Part shown: in pieces, positions 14,595 to 21,821 of the stretch | Layout: each line of letters begins with the position of its first letter | How positions within the stretch are numbered: the stretch's first letter is position 1 | Assembly: GCA_017619585.1 (NCBI GenBank) | Contig: JAFZSA010000023.1 | Span: 1 to 64,000, forward strand | Length of the DNA: 64,000 nucleotides | Source: Bacteroidaceae bacterium | Lineage (GTDB): Bacteria; Bacteroidota; Bacteroidia; Bacteroidales; Bacteroidaceae | Reading direction: 5' to 3' | The notes under the pieces: generated by a model | Database searches by the model: none | Seen by the model: the letters and a program-made list of their open reading frames with translations, nothing else | What the model was told of the DNA's origin: nothing | Translations under genes and position numbers: made by a program

Positions 14595-15460
14595 ATTCTA
14601 TCCAGAACTGTTTGAATAAGTGTATCGATAGTGTTCTTGTAGTTGGGATTTGCCTCCTTGATAAGACGGTTGGCAATAACCATGCAACAAGTTGTAGCCT
14701 TGTGGCCCAGCAGACGGCTCAGACCGGCAAGGGCAGAGGATTCCATCTCGAAGTTGGTAATCTTCCAGCCTTCATACTCGAAGCTCTCCACCTTCTGGTT
14801 CTGGGTGGGGTCAGCAAGGGGGATTCTGAGCTCGCGTCCCTGTGGACCGTAGAAGCCGCCACAAGAGATGGTGACGCCACGTACCATATCATTGCAGGCT
14901 ATGCGGTCTGTAAGCTCCTTGTCGGCATCTATGACGTAGGGAGCACAGAGCTGCGGGTTCCAGTTCATGTACTGGGTGAATGCTTTCTCGAAAGCCAGGT
15001 CGCAGACCTCGTTACGGCCGGCATAGAAATTCAGCAAACCGTCAAAGCCTATGCTCTTGGCACTGGAGATGAAGGTGCCGACGGGTGTGTTGGGCTGCAA
15101 GCCTCCGCAGGTGCCTATGCGGACAATCTCCAGCGAGCGGAGGGGAGACTTCTGGGTACGCGTCTGGAAGTCGATATTGGTAAGGGCATCCAGCTCGTTT
15201 ACCACAATATCTATATTATCGCATCCGATGCCGGTGCTCAGCACGGTAATGCGCTTGCCCTTATAGGTTCCGGTGATGGTATGGAACTCACGGCTCTGGA
15301 CATCGCACTCTTTCTCTGTGAAATGTGATGCCACTAAGGCTACACGACCCGGGTCACCCACAAGGATGACCTTCTGTGCCAGTTGCTGTGGGGTGATGTG
15401 CAGATGAAAAGCGCTGCCATCGGGATTGATTATCAGCTCTGATGGTTCAAAATATTTCAT
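14591..15460 (-). CDS. Nucleoside phosphorylase (uridine phosphorylase-like)
   Basis: A 289-residue cytoplasmic enzyme of the PNP/UDP family that splits nucleosides with phosphate for base salvage. It shows VILVGDPGRVALVA (phosphate-site Gly/Arg, about 30-43), EIVRIGTCGGLQPNTPVGTFI (about 112-130) and FEMESSALAGLSRLLG (about 235-250, ribose-binding Met-Glu). The closest type is uridine phosphorylase, but the base-binding loop differs from E. coli Udp, so substrate is not certain. It sits 12 nt after the PD40 gene and overlaps the DUF3784 gene. Confidence 0.85.
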   Translation of the reverse strand: MKYFEPSELIINPDGSAFHLHITPQQLAQKVILVGDPGRVALVASHFTEKECDVQSREFHTITGTYKGKRITVLSTGIGCDNIDIVVNELDALTNIDFQTRTQKSPLRSLEIVRIGTCGGLQPNTPVGTFISSAKSIGFDGLLNFYAGRNEVCDLAFEKAFTQYMNWNPQLCAPYVIDADKELTDRIACNDMVRGVTISCGGFYGPQGRELRIPLADPTQNQKVESFEYEGWKITNFEMESSALAGLSRLLGHKATTCCMVIANRLIKEANPNYKNTIDTLIQTVLDRI

Positions 15461-15472
15461 GGCTTTATGTGT

Positions 15473-16729
15473 TTATGGGTTAAGTTCTATGTTTCTGATT
15501 TCTTTCTCCTGATTGTGAAGATCCTGCTGCATCTGCTCAATCTTCTCTTCGTTGAGGCGTATCTGAGGTGCAAACTGTGCCTTCTGACCTTCAGCGGCAG
15601 CGGCATAGCGCTCGCGAAGTCTGGCAAGTTCCGTTGTCCTGGATGCAAGGTCTTTCTTGGTCTCCATCCACCACTGAACCTTCTTCCTTGCCTCGGGATT
15701 ACGGAAGTCTGAAAGGGTATAGCAGGTGCGCTGGTCGTTGAGGATGAATTCAAAGTCATGCTTCTGCTGCTGGCTTTCCTTGGCGCTCCTTGTCTCAGCC
15801 AGTCGGACCTGTGCTTCCTTGACGGCAGCGGGGTTAGTCCACGTATCCTTTATACTGTTGATTTTGGCAAGGTTACGCAACTTTTCCTCACCAATTTCAT
15901 CAATATTATAAATGGTTCTCTTGTCGTTGGGAATAAAGGTATAGAGGCATACGCTGTCGGCCGGCTGGTTGCGGTCGGAAACGAAGTATCCCAGATTGTT
16001 GAACTCGTCTATGGCATACAGATAATCATTGGCAGGCGAGTTGAAGGGCATGCCTATATTATCAGGTACCAGGAACTGCTGCTCGTCGGCATCATAACGT
16101 GTCATGAAGATGTCATAGCCGCCCAGACTCTCGTCGTTCTCGGCAGCAAAATACATGGTAATGCCGTCTGTGAGCATAAAGGGGTAGTTGAGGTTGTCAT
16201 TCTCGTCCTCATCGAAGCCCTTGAGCGGAGTGGGGGCACTCCATTCGTTGGCAGTGAGCAGACTCTCCATGAGACGGAGTTTCCCGTTCTTGTTGGGCAT
16301 GGCGTACATGCGCTTGTCTCCCAACTGGTTCTGGAAATAGCTGCTGTTGGTCTTGTCTTCCTTGACAAGGGTGTTTAGCGGATGGATGCTTCCGCATTCC
16401 GAGCTTATCCTGATGGCCTGCAGAACCTGTGCCTTGGGCAATACCAGGCTATCAATAATCATTACCTGTTCAGTAGCCTGCAGCTTGATGCGTCCCTTGC
16501 GGGCAATCTCCAGCAGTTCCTCCTCGTGAACGGTAGGCTGCTTCTTCTTCTGAAGCTGCTCTATGGCCAGCACGAGGTAGTTTTCGGCATCCTTGAACTT
16601 GTATTCGCTGATGGCCTCAACAGGGTTGACGTCAGGCAGGGCTTGTTCTTTCTGCTTGACTTTTCTGCGCTGTGCCGGAGCGGCAAGGCAGGTCATTAAC
16701 ATGATTATGATAAGCAGGGTCTTGTTCAT
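15473..16729 (-). CDS. Exported PD40-type beta-propeller protein with C-terminal coiled coil
   Basis: 418 residues with a signal peptide (about 1-19, ending APAQ). The middle has PD40/WD40-like blades (YPFMLTDGITMYFAAENDESLGGYDIFMTRYD and YAIDEFNNLGYFVSDRN), as in TolB-like and OmpA-associated Bacteroidetes proteins. The C-terminal 60 residues (RLRERYAAAAEGQ ... EKIEQMQQDLHNQEKEI) form a likely coiled coil. No OmpA domain is present. Probably periplasmic and envelope-related; function unknown. It lies between a DUF486 membrane protein (6 nt) and the nucleoside phosphorylase (12 nt). Confidence 0.75.
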   Translation of the reverse strand: MNKTLLIIIMLMTCLAAPAQRRKVKQKEQALPDVNPVEAISEYKFKDAENYLVLAIEQLQKKKQPTVHEEELLEIARKGRIKLQATEQVMIIDSLVLPKAQVLQAIRISSECGSIHPLNTLVKEDKTNSSYFQNQLGDKRMYAMPNKNGKLRLMESLLTANEWSAPTPLKGFDEDENDNLNYPFMLTDGITMYFAAENDESLGGYDIFMTRYDADEQQFLVPDNIGMPFNSPANDYLYAIDEFNNLGYFVSDRNQPADSVCLYTFIPNDKRTIYNIDEIGEEKLRNLAKINSIKDTWTNPAAVKEAQVRLAETRSAKESQQQKHDFEFILNDQRTCYTLSDFRNPEARKKVQWWMETKKDLASRTTELARLRERYAAAAEGQKAQFAPQIRLNEEKIEQMQQDLHNQEKEIRNIELNP

Positions 16730-16735
16730 AATTCC

Positions 16736-17101
16736 TTATTTAAAGATAAAATAAACGGCAAGTATAAGACAGAGGAATGCTGCCATGTGGTTCCAGTGAA
16801 GACTCTGCCCCTGGAACATGAGCTGTGCAATGACAGTGAAGATGATGAGTGAGAGCACCTCCTGGATAATCTTGAGCTGCATGAGATTGAAGGGACCGCC
16901 ATTATCCACGAATCCGATGCGGTTGGCAGGAATCATGAAGCAGTATTCAACGAATGCTATTCCCCAGGAGAAGGCTATGACACCAATCAGAGGCCAGTTG
17001 CTGCTGACACCCGTCTGTGACAGTTTAAGATGCAGATACCAGGCAAACGTCATGAAAATGTTGCTGGCAATAAGCAGTAGAATTGTGTATAATCCAGACA
17101 T
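16736..17101 (-). CDS. DUF486 / DMT-like small membrane protein
   Basis: A 121-residue protein with four predicted helices spanning nearly its whole length. The motif FVEYCFMIPANRIGF is characteristic of DUF486, a relative of the drug/metabolite transporter superfamily. Substrate unknown. It is the first gene of the operon running to the GIY-YIG gene; no clear TAnnTTTG was found upstream, so it may rely on read-through or a weak promoter. Confidence 0.8.
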   Translation of the reverse strand: MSGLYTILLLIASNIFMTFAWYLHLKLSQTGVSSNWPLIGVIAFSWGIAFVEYCFMIPANRIGFVDNGGPFNLMQLKIIQEVLSLIIFTVIAQLMFQGQSLHWNHMAAFLCLILAVYFIFK

Positions 17102-17121
17102 CTATTAAGGTTTTATATGTA

Positions 17122-17167
17122 AGAGACCAAGAACGGCACGCTCGCGGGGGTGTCATCCTTGGTCTCT
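17122..17167 (-). terminator. Inverted repeat, probable terminator of the upstream operon
   Basis: A perfect 10-bp stem (AGAGACCAAG at 17122-17131 and CTTGGTCTCT at 17158-17167) encloses a 26-nt GC-rich loop. It lies just after the stop codon at 17180. There is no clean T-run, so termination may be inefficient or factor-assisted. Confidence 0.6.
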
Positions 17168-17179
17168 GAATTACTTTTA

Positions 17180-19555
17180 TTACTTGCTCAGGTAATCGTG
17201 CATGGCAGCAGCAGCACGACGGCCGTCGCCCATGGCGAGGATTACGGTAGCACCACCACGAACAATATCACCACCGGCAAAGATGGTAGGAATGTTGGTC
17301 TGCATACCCTCGTTGACTACGATGGTGTTCTTGCGACCCAGCTCCAGACCCTCGATAGAGGTGGGAACAATGGGGTTGGGAGATACACCAACGGCTACGA
17401 TAGCCTGGTCAATGGCGATAGTCTCTGTAGCACCTGGGATGGGCTGAGGACTGCGACGACCGGAAGCATCGGGCTCGCCCAGCTCCATCTTCTGCAGTAC
17501 AACCTCTGTTACGTTACCTTTCTCGTCGGCATGATACTCGATGGGGTTATGAAGGGTGAGGAACTCGATTCCCTCTTCCTTGGCATGCTTAACCTCCTCG
17601 AGACGTGCAGGCATCTCCTGCTCGCTACGGCGGTAGGCAATGAATACGCGCTCGGCACCCAGACGCTTGGCGGTACGGCAGCTGTCCATAGCGGTGTTAC
17701 CACCACCCACAACCATTACGTTCTTGCCACGACGGATGGGAGTGTCGTGATCTGCGCTGGAAGCATCCATCAGGTTGACACGGGTCAGGTACTCGTTGGA
17801 TGACATGATGCCGTTGCTGTTCTCGCCGGGGATACCCATAAAGTTGGGCAGACCGGCACCAGAGGCAACGAAGATTCCCTTGAAGCCCTCATCCTCCAGC
17901 TCCTTGACGGTTACTGTCTTGCCGATGATACAGTCCTTAACGAACTTAACGCCAATCTTCTCGAGGTTCTGAATCTCGAAGTCTACAATTCTGTTGGGCA
18001 GACGGAACTCGGGGATACCATACTTCAGCACACCGCCAATCTCGTGCAAAGCCTCGAATACGGTTACATCGTAACCCATCTTGGCCATATCGCCGGCGAA
18101 GCTCAAGCCAGAAGGACCTGAACCAACTACTGCAATCTTCTTGCCGTTCTTCTCAGCTACCTCGGGCAGAGCAGTCTTGCCGCTATCACGTTCGAAGTCG
18201 GCAGCAAAGCGCTCCAAGTAACCGATGGCTACGGCGGGCTCGTTCATCTTGAGGTGGATACACTGGCTCTCGCACTGCTTCTCCTGAGGACAAACACGTC
18301 CGCAAACGGCAGGCAGGGCAGAGGTGCTCTTCAGAACGCGAGCTGCGTTCAGGAATTCACCACGCTCGATATTCTTGATGAATGAAGGTATATTAATGCT
18401 TACGGGACAGCCCTGCATACAAGAGGGGTTAGCGCAGTCAAGACAACGCTTAGCCTCTGTCATGGCCTGCTCCTTGGTAAGACCCTGGTTAACCTCCTCG
18501 GTACGTGTGGTAGCACGGTATACGGGGTCCAGCTCAGGCATCTTAACACGCTCAATCTGAGTACGCTCCTTAGCCTTCATGCTCTTGCGGAGCTCGTCGC
18601 GCCAAGCAGCACTACGGTCCAGAAGCTCAGAAAGGGGAGTGGTAGTGTCCATCTTTTCATTGCCCATTGAACATTGAGCATCGACCGTTTTATCTTCCTT
18701 CTTCTCTGTTGAGCAAGTGCAGGTCTTCCCCTCGAGGGCTGCCTGATATGCTGCAAGAGCCTCTGCCTCTTCGGGCTTGAAAGCTCCGGAGCGCTGAAGC
18801 ATCTCATTGAAGTCAACCTGATGACCGTCGAACTCGGGACCGTCAACGCAGACGAACTTGGTCTTGCCTCCTACGCTGATACGGCAGGCACCGCACATAC
18901 CGGTACCGTCAACCATGATGGTATTGAGGCTGACATCTGTGGGGATTTCATATTTCTTGGTGAGCAAGCAGCAGAACTTCATCATGATGGCAGGACCGAT
19001 GGCAAATACCTTGTCCACCTTCTCGCGCTGAATCACTTCCTCGATACCTACTGTAACAACACCCTGCTTGCCGTAAGAACCGTCGTCGGTCATGATGATA
19101 ACCTCGTCAGAGCTCTTGCGAACCTCGTCCTCGAGGATGATAAGGTCTTTGCTACGACCGGCCAGAACGCTGATTACGCGATTGCCTGCAGCCTTCAGGG
19201 CCTGGATGATGGGGAGCATGGGAGCAACACCAACACCACCACCTGCACAAACTACAGTACCGAAGTTGGCAATGTGAGTGGCTTTGCCAAGGGGACCTAC
19301 AACGTCTGTGATGTAATCGCCTTCCTTCAGAGCGCAGAGCTTAGAAGTACTGGCACCAACGGTCTGTACCACAAGGGTGATGGTTCCCTCCTGAGGGTTA
19401 CTACCTGCAATGGTAAGGGGTACACGCTCGCCTTTCTCGCCTACGCGAACAATTACGAAATGGCCAGCCTTACGCGCTTTTGCAATTAAGGGTGCTTCCA
19501 CATCTAGGCGGAAAACTTTCTCACTGAACTGAATCTTTCTAACAATCTTGTTCAT
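17180..19555 (-). CDS. Fused ferredoxin-NADP reductase-like / GltD-like oxidoreductase
   Basis: A 791-residue fusion often annotated in Bacteroidetes as dihydroorotate dehydrogenase electron-transfer subunit/NADPH-dependent glutamate synthase. Residues 1 to about 280 form the FAD/NAD(P)-binding reductase (PLTIAGSNPQEGTITLVVQ, CAGGGVGVAPMLP) with a cluster site GTGMCGACRIS...FVCVDGPEF near 220-240. Residues about 310-791 are the GltD-like half with Cys groups CLDCANPSCMQGCPV and CGRVCPQEKQCESQC, then GSGPSGL and GGGNTAMD dinucleotide sites. The domain order matches NfnA plus NfnB, so electron bifurcation or NADPH/ferredoxin exchange is as likely as glutamate synthesis. No large GltB-type subunit is nearby. 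The linker (about 285-310) carries a CAATG-rich repeat (18657-18683). Confidence 0.85.
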   Translation of the reverse strand: MNKIVRKIQFSEKVFRLDVEAPLIAKARKAGHFVIVRVGEKGERVPLTIAGSNPQEGTITLVVQTVGASTSKLCALKEGDYITDVVGPLGKATHIANFGTVVCAGGGVGVAPMLPIIQALKAAGNRVISVLAGRSKDLIILEDEVRKSSDEVIIMTDDGSYGKQGVVTVGIEEVIQREKVDKVFAIGPAIMMKFCCLLTKKYEIPTDVSLNTIMVDGTGMCGACRISVGGKTKFVCVDGPEFDGHQVDFNEMLQRSGAFKPEEAEALAAYQAALEGKTCTCSTEKKEDKTVDAQCSMGNEKMDTTTPLSELLDRSAAWRDELRKSMKAKERTQIERVKMPELDPVYRATTRTEEVNQGLTKEQAMTEAKRCLDCANPSCMQGCPVSINIPSFIKNIERGEFLNAARVLKSTSALPAVCGRVCPQEKQCESQCIHLKMNEPAVAIGYLERFAADFERDSGKTALPEVAEKNGKKIAVVGSGPSGLSFAGDMAKMGYDVTVFEALHEIGGVLKYGIPEFRLPNRIVDFEIQNLEKIGVKFVKDCIIGKTVTVKELEDEGFKGIFVASGAGLPNFMGIPGENSNGIMSSNEYLTRVNLMDASSADHDTPIRRGKNVMVVGGGNTAMDSCRTAKRLGAERVFIAYRRSEQEMPARLEEVKHAKEEGIEFLTLHNPIEYHADEKGNVTEVVLQKMELGEPDASGRRSPQPIPGATETIAIDQAIVAVGVSPNPIVPTSIEGLELGRKNTIVVNEGMQTNIPTIFAGGDIVRGGATVILAMGDGRRAAAAMHDYLSK
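18657..18683. repeat. CAATG-type short repeat in the linker of the fused oxidoreductase
   Basis: On the coding strand this reads TGCTCAATGTTCAATGGGCAATG, with three CAATG units 7-9 nt apart. It encodes the hydrophilic linker AQCSMGNEK between the two enzyme halves. It looks like another repeat carried in-frame in a gene. Confidence 0.45.
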
Positions 19556-19596
19556 CTTTTACCTAAATTGTTTTTATGCTATCCTAGTTAAAAATG

Positions 19597-20916
19597 TTAC
19601 TTGATGAGGTCACAACCCATATAAGGCTGCAACGCTGCGGGGATACGGATACCTTCCTCTGTCTGGTTATTCTCTAAAATGGCTGCTACGATGCGAGGCA
19701 AAGCCAAAGCACTACCATTAAGGGTGTGGCAGAGCTCGGTCTTCTTGGTTTCGCTATTGCGATAACGGCACTTCAGACGGTTGGCCTGATAGGTGTCGAA
19801 GTTACTTACAGAACTTACCTCCAACCAACGCTTCTGGGCTTCGGAATAAACCTCGAAGTCATAGCAGATGGCTGATGTGAAACTCTGGTCGCCGCCACAG
19901 AGACGAAGAATACGGTAGGGGAGTTCCAACTTCTGGAGCAGACCCTCAACGTGTGCCAGCATCTCCTTGTGGCTCTCTGCAGAATGCTCGGGCTTGTCGA
20001 TACGTACAATCTCAATCTTACTGAACTCATGCAGACGGTTCAGACCACGAACGTCCTTGCCGTATGAACCAGCCTCACGACGGAAGCACTGTGTATAGGC
20101 ACAGTTCTTGATGGGGAGATCCTTCTCGTCGAGGATTACGTCGCGATAGATATTTGTAACGGGAACCTCAGCTGTGGGGATGAGGTAGAGATCGTCCAGA
20201 TTGCAGTGGTACATTTGGTCTTCCTTGTCAGGCAGCTGGCCGGTACCATAGCCGCTGGCAGCATTCACTACTGTAGGAGGCATAATCTCCTCGTAGCCGG
20301 CCTTGCTGGCCTCAGCCAGGAAGAAGTTGATAAGGGCACGCTGCAACTGTGCACCCTTGCCACGATATACGGGGAAACCTGCGCCAGAGATCTTGACACC
20401 CAGGTCAAAGTCTATGAGGTTGTATTTCTTGGCCAATTCCCAGTGAGGGAGCTTGGCAGTCTCAACAACTGGATTGGCATCCCAGTTTCCTACTGTATCC
20501 TTGCCAATGACGCATTCCTTGAGGTTGCTCTTGACAACCCAGTTGTCTTCAGCGCATGAGCCCTCGGGTACCTCGGGGTAGGGGATGTTGGGAATCTGGC
20601 AAAGCTGAGCGGTAAGCTCCTTCTCTGCAGCCTCCATTTGCTGCTTCAGCGCTTCGTTAGTTTCCTTTAATCCTGCAACCTTAGCCTTGATAGCCTCGGC
20701 TTCTTCCTTTTTACCTTGTTTCATAAGGCCACCGATTTCAGCAGCCATCTTCTTAGCCTCAGAGAGATTCTGGTCGAGGGTAGTCTGCGCTTCACGGCGC
20801 TTCTTGTCAGTAGCTATAACTTCAGCAATAGCTTCCTTGGCACCAGCGAAGTGCTTCTTTTCAAGACCCTTGATTACGAGATCTGTCTGTTCTGTAATGA
20901 GTTTTAGTGTCAGCAT
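19597..20916 (-). CDS. serS: Seryl-tRNA synthetase
   Basis: Charges tRNA-Ser with serine in the cytoplasm. 439 residues, a normal bacterial length. The N-terminal long coiled-coil arm spans about 25-100 (KEAIAEVIATDKKRREAQ...). The class II core has motif 2 (CFRREAGSYGKDVRGLNRLHEF, about 275-297) and motif 3 near the C-terminus (LNGSALALPRIVAAILENNQ). A TAAATTTG element lies 36 nt upstream. The gene ends 41 nt before the fused oxidoreductase on the same strand. Confidence 0.97.
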   Translation of the reverse strand: MLTLKLITEQTDLVIKGLEKKHFAGAKEAIAEVIATDKKRREAQTTLDQNLSEAKKMAAEIGGLMKQGKKEEAEAIKAKVAGLKETNEALKQQMEAAEKELTAQLCQIPNIPYPEVPEGSCAEDNWVVKSNLKECVIGKDTVGNWDANPVVETAKLPHWELAKKYNLIDFDLGVKISGAGFPVYRGKGAQLQRALINFFLAEASKAGYEEIMPPTVVNAASGYGTGQLPDKEDQMYHCNLDDLYLIPTAEVPVTNIYRDVILDEKDLPIKNCAYTQCFRREAGSYGKDVRGLNRLHEFSKIEIVRIDKPEHSAESHKEMLAHVEGLLQKLELPYRILRLCGGDQSFTSAICYDFEVYSEAQKRWLEVSSVSNFDTYQANRLKCRYRNSETKKTELCHTLNGSALALPRIVAAILENNQTEEGIRIPAALQPYMGCDLIK

Positions 20917-20951
20917 ATATCGTGTTTTTATTACTTTTTCTAAATTGATTG

Positions 20952-20959
20952 CAAATTTA
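20952..20959 (-). promoter_or_regulatory. -7 element TAAATTTG for serS
   Basis: Perfect TAnnTTTG on the minus strand, 36 nt upstream of the serS ATG. No clear -33 TTG at 19-21 nt; a TTG lies at 12 nt only. Confidence 0.5.
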
Positions 20960-21012
20960 GTGTTTTTTTGTCAATAATACGTAGTATTATCTGTAAAAAT
21001 AGTCATTAAAGC

Positions 21013-21046
21013 AAAAAAAAGGCTGCACAAATAATTGTACAGCCTT
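21013..21046 (-). terminator. Rho-independent terminator of rplU-rpmA
   Basis: Read on the minus strand, AAGGCTGTACAA pairs with TTGTGCAGCCTT (one wobble) around a short loop and is followed by a run of T (complement of the A-run at 21013-21020). It lies 24 nt after the rpmA stop codon. Confidence 0.9.
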
Positions 21047-21069
21047 ATTCTGTTCTTGAAAGTCTAATC

Positions 21070-21333
21070 TTATGCTTCAGCTACGGGGAGTACGCTAACA
21101 GTACTACGATCCAGACGACCCTTCTTGAACTGAACAGTTCCGTCGATGAGGGCGTACAGAGTATTGTCCTTACCCATACCTACGTTCAGGCCGGGATAGT
21201 GACGAGTACCGCGCTGGCGAACGATGATGTTACCAGCAACACACTTCTCTCCACCAAAAATCTTAACACCTAATCTTTGAGCTGCTGACTCGCGGCCGTT
21301 CTTAGAACTACCAACACCTTTTTTATGTGCCAT
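21070..21333 (-). CDS. rpmA: Ribosomal protein L27
   Basis: Large-subunit ribosomal protein of 87 residues with the family start [16 protein letters not shown] and the core [15 protein letters not shown]. The N-terminal tail reaches the peptidyl transferase centre in bacterial ribosomes. It begins directly with MAHKK, so there is no cleaved N-terminal extension as in Firmicutes. It lies 26 nt downstream of rplU and before a strong terminator. Confidence 0.97.
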   Translation of the reverse strand: MAHKKGVGSSKNGRESAAQRLGVKIFGGEKCVAGNIIVRQRGTRHYPGLNVGMGKDNTLYALIDGTVQFKKGRLDRSTVSVLPVAEA

Positions 21334-21359
21334 TCTTTGTTCCTCCTAAAATTAAATTG

Positions 21360-21677
21360 TTAAGCAATAACTTCCTTAATAGTCAACTCGGTAAACTGCT
21401 GACGGTGACCATTCAACTTGCGATAACCCTTACGGCGCTTCTTGTGGAACACCAATACCTTCTCACCCTTTACAAGAGGAGAAACAACCTCGGCAGTAAC
21501 CTTAGCACCATCAACAGAGGGAGCACCTACAGTGATGTTGCCATCGTTGTCAACCAATAACACTTTCTCAAACTCAACAGCCTGGCCTGCTTCTGCACCC
21601 TCGATGTGGTGTACGAAGAGCTTCTTACCAGCTTCAGCCTTGAACTGCTGACCGTTAATCTCTACGATTGCGTACAT
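21360..21677 (-). CDS. rplU: Ribosomal protein L21
   Basis: Large-subunit ribosomal protein, 105 residues, beginning [22 protein letters not shown] and ending with the [19 protein letters not shown] rRNA-binding part typical of L21. First gene of the rplU-rpmA operon, driven by a consensus promoter (21765-21796) with a leader of about 80 nt that can fold into alternative hairpins, suggesting leader-based control. Confidence 0.97.
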   Translation of the reverse strand: MYAIVEINGQQFKAEAGKKLFVHHIEGAEAGQAVEFEKVLLVDNDGNITVGAPSVDGAKVTAEVVSPLVKGEKVLVFHKKRRKGYRKLNGHRQQFTELTIKEVIA

Positions 21678-21712
21678 TGTTTAAACTTTTTATAACGGGT
21701 TTGACCGGGAGG

Positions 21713-21750
21713 CGAAGTCATTTGTTGACTCACTTTTTTGAGCCCCTTCG
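21713..21750 (-). promoter_or_regulatory. Structured rplU leader with alternative hairpins
   Basis: In the transcribed leader of rplU, GGCTCA can pair with TGAGTC downstream, while the overlapping GAGTCA can instead pair with TGACTT a few bases later, so the two hairpins exclude each other. An outer pair CGAAG/CTTCG can close the second arrangement. The element lies 36-73 nt upstream of the start codon. Ribosomal protein operons often have autoregulatory leaders; that role here is inference. Confidence 0.45.
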
Positions 21751-21764
21751 GCATAAATCGGCTG

Positions 21765-21796
21765 CAAAATTATAACTTTTATCTGTATTGAACAAA
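21765..21796 (-). promoter_or_regulatory. Promoter of rplU-rpmA
   Basis: On the minus strand, -33 TTTG (21796-21793) and -7 TAATTTTG (21772-21765) are separated by 20 nt, an excellent Bacteroidetes promoter. The predicted leader is about 80 nt. Confidence 0.8.
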
Positions 21797-21821
21797 TATT
21801 TCCCTGAAAACTTTACTGATG

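Noticed and set aside
14612..15328. A 238-codon plus-strand frame opposite the nucleoside phosphorylase
   Set aside because: Shadow of a well-conserved enzyme on the other strand; no motif or promoter of its own.
17150..17803. A 217-codon plus-strand frame and others (18821-19489) opposite the fused oxidoreductase
   Set aside because: Antisense shadows; the minus-strand gene has all expected cofactor motifs.
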